From the NCBI GenBank assembly GCA_014191535.1, contig BJHC01000078.1:1-6650 (forward strand): 6,650 bases of DNA, written 5' to 3'. Positions 6,337-6,650 of this stretch are shown in pieces. Below the pieces are notes generated by a model. That model made no database searches. It was not told where the DNA came from and worked only from the letters and a program-made list of their open reading frames with translations. The translations under genes were made by a program, and so were the position numbers. Source of the DNA: Cyanobium sp. (GTDB taxonomy: Bacteria; Cyanobacteriota; Cyanobacteriia; PCC-6307; Cyanobiaceae). Each line of letters opens with the position of its first letter. Position 1 is the stretch's first letter.

Positions 6337-6377
6337 GATCCTGCGGACACCGCGGCTGAGTCGTCGGGACCCTATGG
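6337..6377. promoter_or_regulatory. Divergent control region between cynS and mobA
   Basis: Only 41 bases separate the divergent start codons, so the two promoters must overlap each other or extend into the opposite coding region. A small dyad, CTGCGG-ACA-CCGCGG (6341-6355, one G-T mismatch), is present and could be a protein-binding site. No GTA-N8-TAC NtcA box and no clear TATAAT-like element is seen. Upstream of mobA, CGGGA at about 6365-6369 is a weak ribosome site. Confidence 0.5.
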
Positions 6378-6650
6378 ATGCAGCGCGGCCGTCCTGGCAT
6401 CCATCGCTACCAGCTGCCGGTGCCTGAACAACAGCCCAGCGCCCCCCTGCGTTGCTGCCTGCTCAGCGGTGGGGCCAGCCGCCGCATGGGATCCGACAAG
6501 GCGCTGTTGCCCCACCCCGAGGGGGGCACCTGGCTGGAACGCAGCCTGCAGCTGCTGGCCACACAACAGCGGCCCATCACCCTGCTCAGCCGCTGGCCGG
6601 ACCATCAAACCCTCGCCCAGGCGATGCACCTGCCCGAGCTGGAAACCATC
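6378..6650 (+). CDS. mobA: Molybdenum cofactor guanylyltransferase MobA, N-terminal fragment
   Basis: The first 91 codons of an ORF that runs off the right edge. The nucleotide-binding motif [17 protein letters not shown] (28-44) matches the MobA consensus LxGGxSxRMGxDK. It is followed by the usual [10 protein letters not shown] helix and then TLLSRWPD. By family knowledge MobA transfers GMP from GTP to Mo-molybdopterin, making the guanine dinucleotide cofactor that NarB requires. An in-frame TGA at 6357-6359 limits the start. ATG 6378 was chosen; it gives an N-terminal extension of about 23 residues before the motif region. GTG 6420 would give a more compact N-terminus and cannot be excluded. 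MobA sits beside narB in several picocyanobacterial nitrate clusters, which supports the call. A related nucleotidyltransferase such as MocA is the alternative but less fitting. Confidence 0.87.
   Translation, partial: MQRGRPGIHRYQLPVPEQQPSAPLRCCLLSGGASRRMGSDKALLPHPEGGTWLERSLQLLATQQRPITLLSRWPDHQTLAQAMHLPELETI

Noticed and set aside
1..6650. Defence system, mobile element or CRISPR content
   Set aside because: Nearly all bases are accounted for by nitrate and cyanate assimilation genes. No transposase, integrase, terminal repeats or spaced direct repeats were seen.

Overview
This G+C-rich window looks like cyanobacterial chromosome, most plausibly from the Synechococcus/Cyanobium (picocyanobacterial) group. 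The reasons are an ABC-type nitrate transporter whose first ATPase carries a fused substrate-binding-like domain (NrtC), a NarB-type ferredoxin-dependent assimilatory nitrate reductase, a cyanase, an NtcA-like Crp-family regulator and a cyanobacterial HIP1 octamer. The taxonomic placement is an inference from gene content; no marker gene is present.

Layout. From the left edge, on the + strand, lie the 3' end of nrtB (permease), nrtC (ATPase plus C-terminal solute-binding-like domain), nrtD (second ATPase) and a short Crp/Fnr-family regulator with an NtcA-like recognition helix. These four genes abut or overlap and read as the distal end of one nrt operon; nrtA and possibly nirA would lie off the left edge. 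The regulator converges on narB, with 9 bp between the two stop codons and a perfect 8-bp-stem hairpin spanning them. On the - strand, cynS (cyanase) is followed by narB (nitrate reductase), 55 bp apart and probably co-transcribed. Diverging from cynS after only 41 bp is the 5' end of mobA (+), which makes the molybdenum guanine dinucleotide cofactor that NarB needs; it runs off the right edge.

How the parts work together. NrtABCD imports nitrate (and nitrite), NarB reduces nitrate to nitrite with reduced ferredoxin using a [4Fe-4S] cluster and Mo-bis-MGD, and MobA helps make that cofactor. CynS turns cyanate plus bicarbonate into ammonia and CO2. The regulator is a good candidate for a local, pathway-specific nitrogen controller.

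The chemistry is ordinary nitrate assimilation. The less usual points are the small NtcA-like regulator coupled to nrtD, narB being moved away from nrtABCD to sit behind cynS, the obligatory TTG start of narB, and the very small control region between cynS and mobA. I saw no mobile element, CRISPR array, tRNA or rRNA.
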